Source: Dryocosmus kuriphilus (taxonomy: Eukaryota; Arthropoda; Insecta; Hymenoptera; Cynipidae). From it: a stretch of DNA of 64,000 nt. The notes under the pieces were generated by a model, which saw only the letters and a program-made list of their open reading frames with translations, did not search any database and was not told where the DNA came from. Position numbers and translations under genes: made by a program. This document shows, in pieces, positions 34,051 to 46,869 of the stretch; positions within the stretch are counted from its first letter, which is position 1; each line of letters begins with the position of its first letter. The DNA lies in the NCBI GenBank assembly GCA_038277395.1, contig CM076196.1, forward strand, positions 83,083,786 through 83,147,785, in the 5' to 3' direction.

Positions 34051-36224
34051 CACGTGCCTGTTGTGTACGTCTGTTGACCCGTGCTCCCTGCACGCCTTGT
34101 ACTTATTATCATATTAAATAGTGTTTATACGTACTTCAGCATTGCACCTTCATTACTTGTCGCACCTAATTCCTGCCATCATAGTTATTATCTTATATGG
34201 AGACAGATACTGCTTACGGACGTGGAGAATCCATTAATACTTAACCTCCACAGTTCCGACTGCTGGATTTCGTCCCAAATAATGTATGCTATTTTTCTCA
34301 ACACCCCTAGAGGAAATTCAATTTCTGTAGCTGTACAGCGAGAGCGCAAAAAGCCTGTCACTGTAATAAAAATAAAAATTAAAAAGATCAAATTTCTTCC
34401 CCAATTAAACATTCTTGAACTTTCGGAATTTTTACCTAATTTTATACATTTTCATGTTATTGCGATCATAATGCTCAAGGAAAAAGTAGAAAATATAATA
34501 ATTAAAAAATGTTCGTCCCGCTACGTCACAGGTCTGAAAACACTCTGTTTCTCCCCGTTATACAGGCATTGAAAATGGGAGTTTTTAACAACACCTCTAT
34601 TGAAAATCCGCTTTTCAATACCTGTAGAGCGGGCCGAAACAAGGTGTTTCACCCCTAGGGTTGAAACATTCGATTAGCAGAATTAGTATAGCCAGAGATG
34701 GTATAGCTTTCTCCGTCCTTTGCCGTTGGTCAAAAAGAGAGAGCGATAGAGTCTGTCGGTATGGACGAGTAGTAGTGATTGTGGTGCCACCATAACGAAC
34801 CTCGACATATTTCTGATAGCTAATCTAGTCTCGCACCCGTCTAGTCTCTCGCGCTCTCACTCTACAGGTACTGAAAATGCGATTTTCAATAATCGAGTAG
34901 GGTGCTTGTGAAAAATAATATGCATTACTCGGAATGGAACATAATATTTAATAGACGTATTGTGAACAGCTATATTTCATCCTGGTTGATTACTTCCTGG
35001 AGAAATATAGTTAAAACTCTGACATCGAAGTATAACTTCAAAGCGGTTTCCTATTATAGTGTCTTATAAAAAGTTAAAATAGAAATTTAGTTTGGGAAAT
35101 TAAACAATTAGTATTTTACATATTTTTAAGCCTGATCATCTTTGTAAAATAAGAACTTGCGCTGAATTAAAAACAAAAGATTATATGCTCATCTAATTTC
35201 GCACGTTTACGATCTTTAAAAACCTATAGTGCTAATTGTATTCATTTCGCAGATATTTACAGTAATGTTATAATAAATTTTGAATTTATGCACATGAGTT
35301 ATATTCAACTATAAAAATATTCGTTTATAAAGCAAATGAAAACGAGGATTTGAAACAATTTCCATTAGTTACTACGATGAAATTCAGTAATTCAGGATAA
35401 ATGTAATTTGCGGAAAAATGCAAAAATTGCGTGGTATTATTTTGAGTCTTCGGCGAGGGCAGGTCGTTTTCAAAATTTTAAGACTCAAACTTAAACGACT
35501 TCTTGTAAGTCCGCTAATGTGGTGATTCAAATTATTTATATTAAAAATTTAAAAAAAAAACGGTTTTTTCCTGCCTTTAAATGATATCCTTTATTTTTCG
35601 ACACCTTCTGTTTCAGTGCCAAATTCTTGTTAAATATCCTCTCCAGTAATGTCAATTCCACGCACTTATTTTATAAAAATTTCTTATTTTTCATGTCACT
35701 TTTCTTTCGTCCACATAAATATTATTGCTCCAAAGTAAATAATAAACTCATTTTATTAAATTTTTTGCCCGTGGCGACAGGGGGGCCAAAAACATAACCT
35801 CCATATATTTTAAAGACGCAAACTAATAATTTACTTCTAAACTCGGCCAATATGAAACTTCAAAATGCTTCAAAACGTGGAAACTGGTGGAAACACAAAT
35901 TCAAAACAACGGACGAGTTGTAGATGTCGCGCAGAGCATGCCGGTGTGATGATCGCAACTGCGCGATCATCTAAGTTGCGAAGCGCGATGTAACTAACGC
36001 GTTCCAAAAGCTACCACGAATCTCGTTTCTTAGTTACGCGCGTAAGTAACTCATGGTAACTCTAACATAAAGAGTTCAGAGGAAATAATTATGGAAAAGA
36101 TAAATTTTAAATAAAGATTAATTTCAAAAGGGCAGAATAAGTTTTATTCTTTATGATTCAGAGACTTTAGTTCTAAGCATAATTGTAATTTCCTAATTTT
36201 AGTTATGGAGATGGTAAGGTCGGG
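34051..36224. other. Noncoding stretch; short hairpin and GATCGC motif
   Basis: An open frame at 34081-34572 has no domain and is AT-biased. TACAGGCATTGAAAATG (34561) pairs with CTTTTCAATACCTGTA (34613). At 35938-36045 a GTGATGATCGCAACTGCGCG block is a diverged copy of 38884-38985. Confidence 0.45.
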
Positions 36225-36228
36225 TTAA

Positions 36229-37495
36229 GGCTGCTGGCCGAGGTGTCAAAATACTGTGATGTCGCCTTAATTCCTATTCAATTCCATCTGTTTTCGTATA
36301 TACGACTTATGTATTTTAAAGAGACACTTTGCAAAAAAATTTCCTCAACCCGGAAGGGGTTCACGGTTGTATGAGTTGCGCTTAGTATACAGTTTCCCGA
36401 AAAAAGTAAAAATATCTGTGCTAAAATACGATAATGGAAAAGTGTTGAAATGAGGGGAAGTAGAGAAAGAGTTCCAATGGTTGGAAGGAGAAAGCAATAC
36501 CAGAGTAGTACTTACAACCTGTAAATGATTATGTTAAGGACTGAAGAGACACTGCAACTGCATTCGCGGCAAGGCAGTACTTCTTTTCTTTTCAGCGAAT
36601 TTCCCATTGTGCACAATACAACCAGATTTCATGCGAAAAACATTAAAAGTACAAAAACAATTATATGTAACAAGTGGGGTTATGACAGAATTTGATAGGT
36701 AACAGCGCTCGTCGCGCTAACCATAGCTGCCAAAATGCTATTGGTAATATCGCACGCGACGGCGGGAGTTTCAAATTTGAAATACGATAGTATGGTGTAA
36801 ATGTCAATGTAATACTTTTGTCTTGTGCAGAAATATAATTTAATATTGAACAATACTTCAAAGTAACATTTTAAAATTATATTTCTGCACAAGACAAAAG
36901 TATTACATTGACATTTACACCATACTATCGTATTTCAAATCTGAAACTCCCGCCGTCGCGTGCGACATTACCAACAGCATTTTGGCAGCTGTGGTTGGCG
37001 CGACGAGCGCTGTTATCTATCAAATTCTGTCATAACTCCACTTGTTGCATACAATTATTTTTGTACTTTAAATGTTTTTTACATGGAATATGGTTGTATT
37101 TCGCACAATGGGAAATTCGCGGAAAAGAAAAAAGTGCTTCCTTGCCGCGAATGCAGTTACAGTGTCTCTGCAGTCCCTAACATAATCATTTACAGATTGT
37201 AAGTATTCCTCTGGTACTGCTTTCTCCTTCTAGCCATTGGAACTCTTTCTCTACTTCCCCTCATTTCAACACTTTTCCATTATCGTATTTTAGCACAGAT
37301 ATTTTTACTTTTTTCGGAAAACTGTATACTAAGCGCACCTTATACAACCGTGAACCCCTTCCGGGTTGAGGAAATTTTTTTGCAAAGTGTCTCTTTAAAA
37401 TACATAAGTCGTATATACGAAAACAGATGGAATTGAATAGGAATTAAGGCGACATCACATTTCTAACCTATTTTTCGACACCTCGGCCAACAGCC
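36229..37495. mobile_element. 1.27-kb near-perfect palindrome, TTAA-flanked
   Basis: Arms 36229-36850 and 36868-37495 are reverse complements with only scattered changes and a spacer of about 20 bases. It is flanked by TTAA (36225-36228; 37496-37499). It starts GGCTGCTGGCCGAGGTGTC. The apparent ORFs inside are symmetrical and on both strands. A shortened relative lies at 43451. Foldback element or MITE with very long arms. The transposase family is unknown; TTAA suggests piggyBac- or Kolobok-type. Confidence 0.9.
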
Positions 37496-37991
37496 TTAAA
37501 GTCTTTTTATTAAATGCAATTTCACGTAATTTGAGATTTTTGAAAAGATCTTGGTTCTTTTGTCTTACATAAATTTATGAGCTGAGTTGACAACTTAATT
37601 AAAAAACCAGACCAACCCCGTATTCTTAAAAATAATTAGATTTAAAATTTGATATTTCAGGATAACAGGTTGTAAGGAAACCTGGAGAAAATGCCCCTTA
37701 AATATAATAAACATAGATTACGTAAGAAATATTCTAAGATCTGAATCAGGGTAGACCGTGATAAAATCGAACCTTCTGGAGAATATGAGCCATTAAAAGA
37801 AACTCATTAAAATTCAATTTTATGTTCTTTCCTAATAGAAATGCATTTTTATGTTCTCTCTAAAAACCAAAATTCAAGTGACCGACTCAAATTCTCAAAG
37901 TACTTAAAATATTCTAAATAGAGCAAAAATGAAGAAATAACCCGAAAACTCCAGAACGGTCGTAAAACGAAAATTTATGGAATGAACTGTC

Positions 37992-38881
37992 AACCCATAA
38001 CACTTGTGCGACAAGACCAGAGACAGACCCGCGTAGTCGAGGGATGTAATGTAATTTGATATCTTCAAGCTATGAGAATGCACGTGGGCCCTACACCCAC
38101 GATGGTAGGTATTCACTTGTCCGAAATTTCATTTTCCCTAAAACTCATTTTGCCGAAAAAATCACTAGATTTACGGGCGATGTAGACATAAGTGATAGAG
38201 GGGATCCCGCTTGTGAATTTATGGCATATTGCCATGATCACTCCAAATGGAAAATTACATTAAAAAATTCGAGTTTTATAAAGAAAAATAAAGAATAAAG
38301 AATTTTCACGAAACGCTACCTAAAGTCAATTTGAGTTACAGATCTATCCAAAATTGGTAAGCAGAAACCCATCTATCAATTGTTTCGAAGGCGTCTAGTA
38401 ATCTAGTTATTTTTTCGGCAAAATGAGTTTTAGGGAAAATGAAATTTCGGACAAGTGAATACCTACCACCCACGATCCGTTGTTTTATGGGACCGCCTTC
38501 ACAGGTTTAGGGAAAACTAGAGCCAATGAAAGTCGAAGGAAAAATCACAATAAATGGTTTGAACCAACTAAGAATAAGACTAGCGCTCTCTCTGGTCAGT
38601 CAAGAAAGTCAGTTCATTCCGTTCCTTTAAATTGAGAAGTTCGTCTCAAGTTCGTCTCTGGTTACGGAATCCGGATATTAATTGTAAACCTTTGTCTTAT
38701 CAAAATAAATTGTCGTTTACCATTTGAGGGAGTCTAAATTCTCAGTTCAACTTTGATTTATTCCCGTTCTTATCCTTATAAGCCGACCGGAGGTTTTCTC
38801 AATATTTAAATAAGACCGCGCGCATTCTTCGAGATTAGTTAAAGTTCGCGATCTCTAGTGGGCTCTGGAGTGGGATCGTCA
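37992..38881. repeat. Candidate solo LTR (split by a MITE)
   Basis: It starts TGTCAACCC and ends ATCGTCACA. It contains AATAAA (38703) and a mildly GC-rich body unlike its flanks. Removing the MITE leaves about 520 bp. No target duplicate was seen, so this is weak. Confidence 0.35.
38104..38467. mobile_element. 364-bp MITE, 9-bp duplicate (MULE-like)
   Basis: About 60-bp perfect terminal inverted repeats start GGTAGGTATTCACTTGTCCG. The direct copies ACCCACGAT lie at 38095-38103 and 38468-38476. Long arms with a 9-bp duplicate fit Mutator-like elements. The interior has no ORF of interest. Confidence 0.9.
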
Positions 38882-38985
38882 CACCAATGTGATGATCGCA
38901 CCTGCGCGATCATCTTATTTGCGGTGCGCGAATGAATTAACACGTTCCAAAAGTGTAGAGTAAATCTCATTTCAATGTTCAGAGC

Positions 38986-40726
38986 AGTGATGGGCGTTGC
39001 TCGCTTTGATCGCGGACCTTACCATACCAGCAATTACTGGTAATTACAGGTAATCGCGGTAACAAGTAGTAATTCTTTAATTTCTTTCAGCAAAAAGGTT
39101 TTTCGAGGCAAGTATTGTAATTATATAATAAATTAGACCTTCTATTTTCTTATTTTGTAGTTTTCTGCACGTAGATGAGGTAAGGAGCAGCGGTGGGGAC
39201 GACCAATATATATAGCTAACTACATTTTCACCGACATTCACTTTCAGTCAGCTTCTGCCCTCTACAACTGTTCATCGTTTCCGTGGCAACGCGTCTATAT
39301 GACGTCACAGAGCCGAGTGATCAAACCGAACGTGCCGTGATTTTCTGTTTTGACAAAGATTTCCTTGCTCCCAGTGTCTCGCGGCACGTCTCCTTTACGC
39401 GACAAAAGAACGCAGCTAGTATAAATGGAGACTTTTATTGTTTTCATTCTCAAAAATAAAACTTTATATCACCAACAGATTCTGCGAAATAAAGTGTAAG
39501 ATCTGCCTTTATTTTATTTAACAAATGAGGTATATCTTAAAGATTGCATAAAATTTTATCTTAAAAAACAGAAGATGTTTAATAGTAAGACCGAAATTTG
39601 CTATATGTATATTTCTGAAGCACATCATGCATTACTGTTTGGCGATCCCCCTGAAGTGCATAATGCATAATTCAATTCATATAAACCTTTTATTTGGTTA
39701 AATTAAGCATAATATTTAAATCAGTATAGTGTAAATTGAAGGTGATAAAGGAGTAAATTCAAGTAAAATGTATTTTTTTGTGTACTTTTTATTTTGACTA
39801 TTATAAGTTTACAATTTCAAGTTTATGTGCATTAACATGTTATATTAACAGTTTTATTAAGCACAGATTTATTTTGTATCTATCAATAATAATAATATAT
39901 GATGTGGATTGTTTCTTGGCTTCAGTAGTGTGGAGAGTATGAAAATAAGCTAGCAAAAGTTAAACAATATTTTTTGCCTTTATTATATAATAAGAGAAAT
40001 TTTATTTTATACTCACGAAACTGAATAAGAATTTTTAATTTGATCTATCGTCAGACTAAAAATAATTCAGAATAAATCTTAAATAAATAGAAATTATATA
40101 AATCATCTCCATATTGCTTACTAAGCCCTCCCACCAGGAGTATCTTAAATTAAGTATTATTCTCATAAGTCAATTTAATTGCTTTTTAATGTTATAGAAA
40201 ATGCAGCAAAATATAATTTTTGAAGGTGTTGTACGCGAACTATAAACGTTAGCTGAACGTGCAAAACTAAAGTCTGTATAAATTTCAATGTTTAATTTAG
40301 AATTTTAAACGCTTAAAGTTTTTATTAATATTTCAACATTTGATTGTTCAATTTGGAAATTCTTTTCTGAATTACTGTATATATAACTATACGACTAGAA
40401 ACAATATTTTTATAAGACGGCATAGATTTATAAATAAATTAACATGATTAAAATTAAAAACAGTTTACGTTTGAGAGCCTAAAATAGTTACCATACTAAA
40501 AATATTTAATCTTCACATATTCAGCGTAAAAAATATTTTTCTTTAAAGTTTTACTTAAATTATAAATACTTAGTTCTACTGGAAATCGATCAAATAAACA
40601 TTTGTAATTTTTTTATTCCTAAGTTTTTATAAATAAATTTAAGATTACTAAGCACACGTAAACAGATTTTAAATTCGAGTGCCTCAAGTTTGAACGTTTC
40701 ATTTTCAATTATTCATGTGGGAAATG
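38986..40726. other. AT-rich noncoding; a GC-richer block at 39150-39440
   Basis: The block has TATATATAGC (39208), TGACGTCA (39299) and CGCGGCACG words, which could be promoter sequence, but no gene follows on either strand. Confidence 0.4.
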
Positions 40727-41107
40727 GTTTCCGGAGACCAATAAAAAAAATGTTTTTTGTGGTCAGGATAACTCATGATGGCTTTATTTGAAATTAAAAA
40801 AAAAATTCTGTCATTATATAAGTATAGCTCGTGATTAAATGATGGTTTTTTTTTCGATTACAAATAATTTTACAAGGTTGTACATATCTATGGCTGTGCG
40901 TAGCGTAAATTGTACCGAAAATTGTACTGTTTTGAATACAACTCTGCCAAACATTCAAATGTCAATTTAAAAAAAAATCCTTCCTTCAATCATGAGCTAT
41001 ACTTATCTATCAACTGAAAAAAATTTGGTTTTTTATTTTCACATTAAGCTATCATGAGTTATCTTGACCACCAAGAGGACACTTTTTTTATGGATATCCG
41101 GAAACTA
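40727..41107. repeat. Inverted repeat, about 110-bp arms
   Basis: 40727-40840 (GATAACTCATGATGGCTTTA, AAGTATAGCTCGTGAT) pairs with 40985-41107. MITE-like, with moderate divergence between arms. Confidence 0.8.
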
Positions 41108-41391
41108 AGTCCCTACCGGCTGTTTTTTTTAACTTTTTAAATGAAAATTTTGCAATATATTGTTCAAATGTTGCTCTTTTATGTGCCTAAAATTTTGAAT
41201 AAAATAATTTATTTTTTAAATAAAAAAATAAAGAAAGTATGTTTTTTGTATAACCTTGGAAACCCATGTAACCCTTAAAAACTGGCATGATTGACCTCCT
41301 TTGATATAAAATTCTACTAACTAAAAAATTACAAATTTTCTCTAAAATGTCAAGCTTACAGGCACTAAAGATAATCCTTTTTGTCACTTAC

Positions 41392-41526
41392 CTGATTTGT
41401 CAATCCATCGAGTAAACTTGTTCTATTTTTTGGGAAACTTAACAGCACAACACTTTCATCACTTCTCCGATTTGTGCAACCTCTATAAGCACAGCAATTT
41501 ACAAGGCGTGGCTTTGATGATGCCAT
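41392..41526 (-). CDS. THAP zinc-finger first exon, partial gene
   Basis: 45 codons from ATG to a clean donor (CAG/GTAAGTGAC). MASSKPRLVNCCAYRGCTNR and then LLSFPKNR give the first Cys pair and the FP of a THAP (C2CH) DNA-binding domain. The second half (Cys/His) should lie on the next exon, but none was recognised in the next 700 bases, which hold a hairpin repeat. It is either the start of a gene with a long intron or a stranded exon. Confidence 0.6.
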
Positions 41527-41945
41527 TTTAATTTTTTTTAAACCCAAACACACGATGAAACCACAAATAAGTTGTGAATATTTAAAATCGCAATAAAATT
41601 TGCTCAAAATGATCAGCTTACCTTGAAGTAACAAGATTGTCAGTCTTGAGACAATAATGCTTTCAAAACAAATGAAAATCTAGATCTGCGCACGCGCCCA
41701 ATGTGCGAATCGGCACCGGCGTTTGAATTTTCCTTAAAAATTGCATGCAGAACGCACGCGAGAGCGAAACAGACAGACCGTTCTCCATCTTTTAACTCTT
41801 GTGTTCTTTCTGCATCTGATTTGCTGCTAAACTAAAATTGTACAATTCCTAGGACGCAAAATTTTGCCAGTTTCGAAAAAAAACACCCTTAAAAAATTTG
41901 TCACCCGGTTTCTAGTGTTGAAAAATAATTATCTTACTTAGTTTT

Positions 41946-42017
41946 TGCTAGCTCAGGTGGTATAGCGCTTCTAGTTTCTAGAAAGAAGGTTGTAAGCTCG
42001 ATTCTCACTGCCTCTGC
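41946..42017 (+). ncRNA. tRNA-like segment (SINE-head or tRNA pseudogene)
   Basis: Box A-like TAGCTCAGGTGG and box B-like GCTCGATTCTC at 44-base spacing. A D-arm and T-arm can be drawn, but the acceptor stem is poor, so this is not a functional tRNA call. Confidence 0.45.
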
Positions 42018-42320
42018 TTTTCGCAGTTTTTTTTTCGTTTTTATTTATTAAAATATTATTAAATTCAATTTTCGTCTATTTTTTCAATTTTACAAAAATA
42101 AACATGTTACATTTTTTTTCAACAAAAAATTCGGTCTTTTCAGACTTTTTTCGCAAACAATTCTATATTCTACGAAAATCATTAATATCATCAAATTGGT
42201 TGAATTTTGTGCATATATCTGAATAATTCAAAATAAGAATGGAAATACGCAGTATTATTAATAATTTATTATACATTAATAATATATAACAATAAATATT
42301 ATAATAAATAAATAAAAAAA

Positions 42321-42372
42321 AGTGTATCCAGCGAGATTCGAACGTTACCGTGTGAGCTAGACAATCAGTTAT
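42321..42372 (-). ncRNA. tRNA-like segment, shortened, inverted copy
   Basis: The minus strand reads TAGCTCACACGG, then GTTCGAATCTCGC. The anticodon arm is missing compared with 41946-42017. Confidence 0.4.
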
Positions 42373-42472
42373 GATATAAAATTTTTAACCGTATACGCCT
42401 GGGACTTTTTTAAAGCTGTTTTTCTCGAAGTTGGCCAAATATTGCGTCCTAAGAATTTTATAATTTTATCCA

Positions 42473-43446
42473 AAAAAAACCTACTACCTGGTAAAAGAAA
42501 TAAAGTAAAAATTTGTCTTTCGAAAAAATTCAAATTTATTTTTCACCTTCATTTTCAAGAGATTTAAAAATTCCAACATCTTCTTACATAATTCAGTATA
42601 TATTTTCAAATATAAATTCTAAAACTGTATTTCATAAAGTTGTACAATTTTGAACTAATTAAAATTATTTATAACGCTGTATCTATTTAAAACGGTTAAT
42701 TGTAAGACAAAAGTGTAAAAAAAAAAACAGTATTTTCTTGGTTCAAATTTTCTGAAAAATATTTTACAGAAACTTTTTTTTATAAATAATAAATTTCTTT
42801 TTAAAGAAACGTGTATGAATAATGAGCGACCAACCTTTCGAAAAAGTACCCTAGATATATGGATTCTCTTATATTCTGTGAAAAAGAATACATTCCATAC
42901 ATTCAAAAGTGAAATATTTCAATAATAACGCTTATTTAACTAAAATAAGTATTTTATTCCTTTAACCGGTCTGAGAGGCTTTAAAATGTGGAAGGATATG
43001 GATATACCGATATACGGATATAGGATATACCGAAAGGATATGTTACTTTTTATATATAGTTTTTGATAATAAATGCAAATAAAAAATTTAAATTAAAAAA
43101 TGTAATTCTTGTTTGGGTTATAATTTTTTCTTTTAAATAAAATAATATATCTTAAAATTAATTTATGCTTAAAAATAATTCTCACACATATAGTACATAC
43201 AAATGAAAACAAAATATAAATTTGAATAAAAATTAACTGAATCTTTTAAAAGATCATTTGTGTGCATTTTCCAAAAATAACTATAAGGTTTGATTATTCA
43301 AAATGAACAAAAACGATATTTTTAAATAAATTGACGGACCTATGAAAATCACTTTGCACACGTAAAAATGAAAACAAAATTTAATTTAAATACAAATTAT
43401 TTGAATCTTAAAAAATGTAATTTTCGTTTACTTAAAAAATGCTAGT
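42473..43446. other. AT-rich noncoding; GGATATA microsatellite
   Basis: A degenerate GGATATA/CGATATA repeat lies at 42993-43045. Nothing else recognised. Confidence 0.5.
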
Positions 43447-43450
43447 TTAA

Positions 43451-43936
43451 GGCTGTTGGCCGAGGTGTCGAAAAATAGGTTAGAAATGTGTTGTCGCCTT
43501 AATTCCTATTCAATTCCATCTGTTTTCGTATATACGACTTATGTATTTTAAAGAGACACCTTGCAAAAAAATTTCCTCAACCCGGAAGGGGTTCACGGTT
43601 GTATGAGGTGCGCTTAGTATACAGTTTTCCGAAAAAAGTAAAAATATCTGTGCTAAAGTACGATAATGGAAAACCATTGGAACTCTTTCTCTACTTCCCC
43701 TCATTTCAACACTTTTCCATTATCGTATTTTAGCACAGATATTTTTACTTTTTTCGGGAAACTGTATACTAAGCGCACCTCATACAACCGTGAACCCCTT
43801 CCGGGTTGAGGAAATTTTTTGGCAAAGTGTCTCTTTAAAATACATAAGTCGTAATATACGAAAACAGATGGAATTGAATAGGAATTAAGGCGACAACACA
43901 TTTCTAACCTATTTTTCGACACCTCGGCCAACAGCC
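43451..43936. mobile_element. 0.49-kb short relative of the 36.2-kb palindrome
   Basis: It has the same ends (GGCTGTTGGCCGAGGTGTCG), with TTAA at 43447-43450 and 43937-43940. The two arms meet directly at about 43675 with unequal lengths (about 225 and 260), so the middle was lost. Confidence 0.9.
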
Positions 43937-43940
43937 TTAA

Positions 43941-45065
43941 ACAAAGATTACATGTTTCATATTTTAATTTCTTTTCAGCATTTAGAATACGAAAATGTGT
44001 ACATAAAAAATACCATAATTTTAGTTTACATCGGGGGGAACCAAAAAAATGTTCAATTTAACAAAATTGAAATGTTTTGACTTTATTGCGACGATTCACT
44101 AACTCATTACTCTTTATAAAGAAACTCAGCAACCTAATTTTCGAATAACTTCAACACTAAATTAAAAAATTTTTTCATTGACGGATCAAGTAGCATTTGT
44201 TATGACAGATTCACGAAGGAATATCCCTTTGTAGACAGAGGTTATTATTAGATTATTATTATTATAACGGTTATAATCGAATTTCTAATATTGCACCTAA
44301 ACTTGCCTGTGGTGCTAGCTACCGGTATGTGGTCGAACTAATAGCAATGCTATTTTACAAATTTTAATTCGTTCCATGAAGTTTTTCTCAATTAAGATTG
44401 AAATTTTTAAATTAAGAATCGAAATTGAAACTTAAATTCAGATTTACGATTTGGCAAAAGATGAGTGAAGTTTACATTGATTTTATTTAAGCATCGCAAA
44501 TGCGAACAAATTTCAATGAACCCTAAAGGAAGTAAAATTCTAAAATTGATTTTGTAAAAATGCCGATGCCCAGGTCCTGGTCCTCCAATGTGATCGCACT
44601 TCACGCACGATCGATAGGTCCCACGAGGCGATCGCACTTCACGTATGACCGATGGAAGATAGAATCCTGGCAATGAATTCTCCTCCAACCTCGCATCCGT
44701 CTGCACCACTGAGGCACTGATTAGCATAATCAGTAGCACAACCCGATGGGAAACCCAGAATTTTGGAGAAAAAACGCTCAGGATGGTTGGGATGAGGAGT
44801 CAAAATTATCGGACTCGTTCTGACGGTTCTCGTTGAAGTCCTCCAAGTTGAATCTGCCGCTCGTTCGGTTCTGATCCGGGAAAATGTTTATGACCTCTTT
44901 CCGGAATTTGAAAAGTGAGAGACGGTCTGAGATCACAAGTCCGTCGACTTCCTTCTTGAGATCGTCACTTCACTTCTCACCTTGTTACCTTGTCACTTTG
45001 TATGTTGTTCAAATTTAAAATTTTCACAAAAAAAAATATTCAGGTGCAGCAATCCCACCGCACTG
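43941..45065. other. Noncoding, then likely gypsy 5' leader on the minus strand
   Basis: 44750-45065, read on the minus strand, follows the LTR and PBS-like sequence and may be a retroelement leader. Gag was not recognised. 43941-44400 holds nothing clear. Confidence 0.4.
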
Positions 45066-45085
45066 CCACCAAATTTATTTTCTAT

Positions 45086-46191
45086 TGTTACGTCGGCACT
45101 TTAACAAATATGGCCAACGCGACCGCGAATATTCAAATTTAATTTGTAGTTAATTTGAGTCCTGGTATTCCGGGATCGCTGCTGCAAACGGCCATAGAAA
45201 CGACCTCCTGAAATAGTTGGAATGGTAGCGAAATAAAAAAAACACTCAACACAGTCACGATTAATATATATAAGTTGAATAATTTTATTAAAAGGAGTCG
45301 TTAGAATTGAGTTTAAAAGAGTCACGCACTAACAATTTATGAATCGCGAAACGCGTCCGAACCGAAGATCTGGTTTTGAACGCGGTTTTCGCTGCTGCCG
45401 TTCCGCAGCATCGCTAGACCAGGTCGCGCTGAGGGCAGTGAAACACCCCAGCTTAGCCAATCGCATTCCTGAAAAGCATCCCTTGTAAATTTTTCCTTTC
45501 CAAGCGCGAGGGACTCGCGAGTCGCAAGTCACGAATACACCCTATGAGACGCCAGAGTGTGGGAAAGTCGTTCGACGACAGTTTCCCCGATTCGAGGTAC
45601 TCGAGTCGTTCGAAACAGAAAATCGCTTTTTTTCACTAGCCGAAGGGTCCAGACTCCAGACCCATCGGTTGGCTTCGTTAGAGCATGCGTTCCGGCAATT
45701 TAAGTGGTTGTTGTCACTCGTGTACTAAATTTTCGGAAAACCTATAAAATTCAAGGACCAACTTTTGAAGCACACCATGGGCTACATTGAGTTAAGGAAA
45801 AGATAATTTAACCGCGTTTGAAAATTGAGAGTTGAGGGTGGTCCTGTTTCGAACCTCTCGAGTTTACAACTTACAGCTGATGTTACATATTTGTACGCTG
45901 AACGTGACTCGCCCGGATATTAGGATTAGTTACGCTTGTAGTTTCTCAATTTCTAAGCTGCGTTATTTTCGTTCCTAAAGTATAAAATTTCCTCGGAACG
46001 TTCCATGGGAAGGTTTCTAAAACCATTCCAACGGAGTTCTATCTAACATTAACGTTATTAAGCCTATTTCGGTATCAGTATCATAAATTCAAATATTCGC
46101 GCTGGTCGGTAGGGTAGCTGCTTAACATACCTACAAGCGCTGCTTCAATTTAATGAAATATGAAAGTCGACGTGAATCGCATCACGTTACA
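45086..46191 (-). repeat. 1.1-kb gypsy-type LTR
   Basis: The minus strand starts TGTAACGTGATGCG and ends CCGACGTAACA. It is followed after about 15 bases by TTTGGTGGCAGTGCGGTGGG, which looks like a primer-binding site. The second LTR was not found in the window. Confidence 0.6.
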
Positions 46192-46869
46192 CCATGGCCC
46201 TTATAAAAATAGAGAAAGTCATGAAATTACTTTTTCGCATTAGTGAAATAATGTTAAAAGGTATTGCAAGAAAAAGGTAGAGTTTTCTAAATGTAAGACT
46301 AATTCAAAAATTTTAAGTTAAGGTACTGTCACTTATTTTATTATGTTCAACCTGATTAAAACGATAAGAATTCATTGGAGTTATCTATAGTATTTTTTTT
46401 TTTTACATGGATCGGATTATAATTATATTTAAATGGAAGGGGATATAAGTACTTTCTAGAAATAAAAGAGTAAAAATTAATAATAAAATAAATGTTGCAT
46501 GCCTATTTGCAAGTTAATTTCTAAATAAAAAAAATGTATATGGGTCTTAGCAAAAACAAAAAATAGACAATAAAAGGCGCTGATGGAATATTACGAAGAT
46601 TACGAGGTTGTCCAGCAACCTCTCCCCTCCACCCTTATTACGAAGAAAAGGGACCAAGGGTTGCGGTTCTCCATCTCTATGTGCTACCAAGAACCCTGTT
46701 CGTCTATTCCTGTTGTGAATTGAACTCAGCGTCTGTACAAGAATGAAATTTATAATAATAATCATGATTAAAATAATAATTAAACTAAGAATAAAATTTG
46801 TATTTTTCTAGAATTTCAACTACATTTGTTGCAACGTAAATTATGCGCAAATACTTATTATTTAAATTT
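46192..46869. other. Between LTR and integrase remnant, nothing recognised
   Basis: AT-rich. A GC-richer part at 46610-46740 has only a short open frame without a known domain. It may be the 3' untranslated part of the gypsy element. Confidence 0.4.

Larger units (their letters stand above)
41846..42472. repeat. Inverted-repeat element with two tRNA-like segments
   Basis: The outer arms 41846-41915 and 42405-42472 match in inverse (AATTCCTAGGACGCAA). Inside each arm lies a tRNA-like segment in opposite orientation. Confidence 0.75.

Noticed and set aside
34081..34572. 163-codon open frame
   Set aside because: Ile/Leu/Lys-rich, AT-driven, no domain, no promoter or splice support.
36661..37202. 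Symmetrical open frames in the palindrome
   Set aside because: Same sequence read from both arms.
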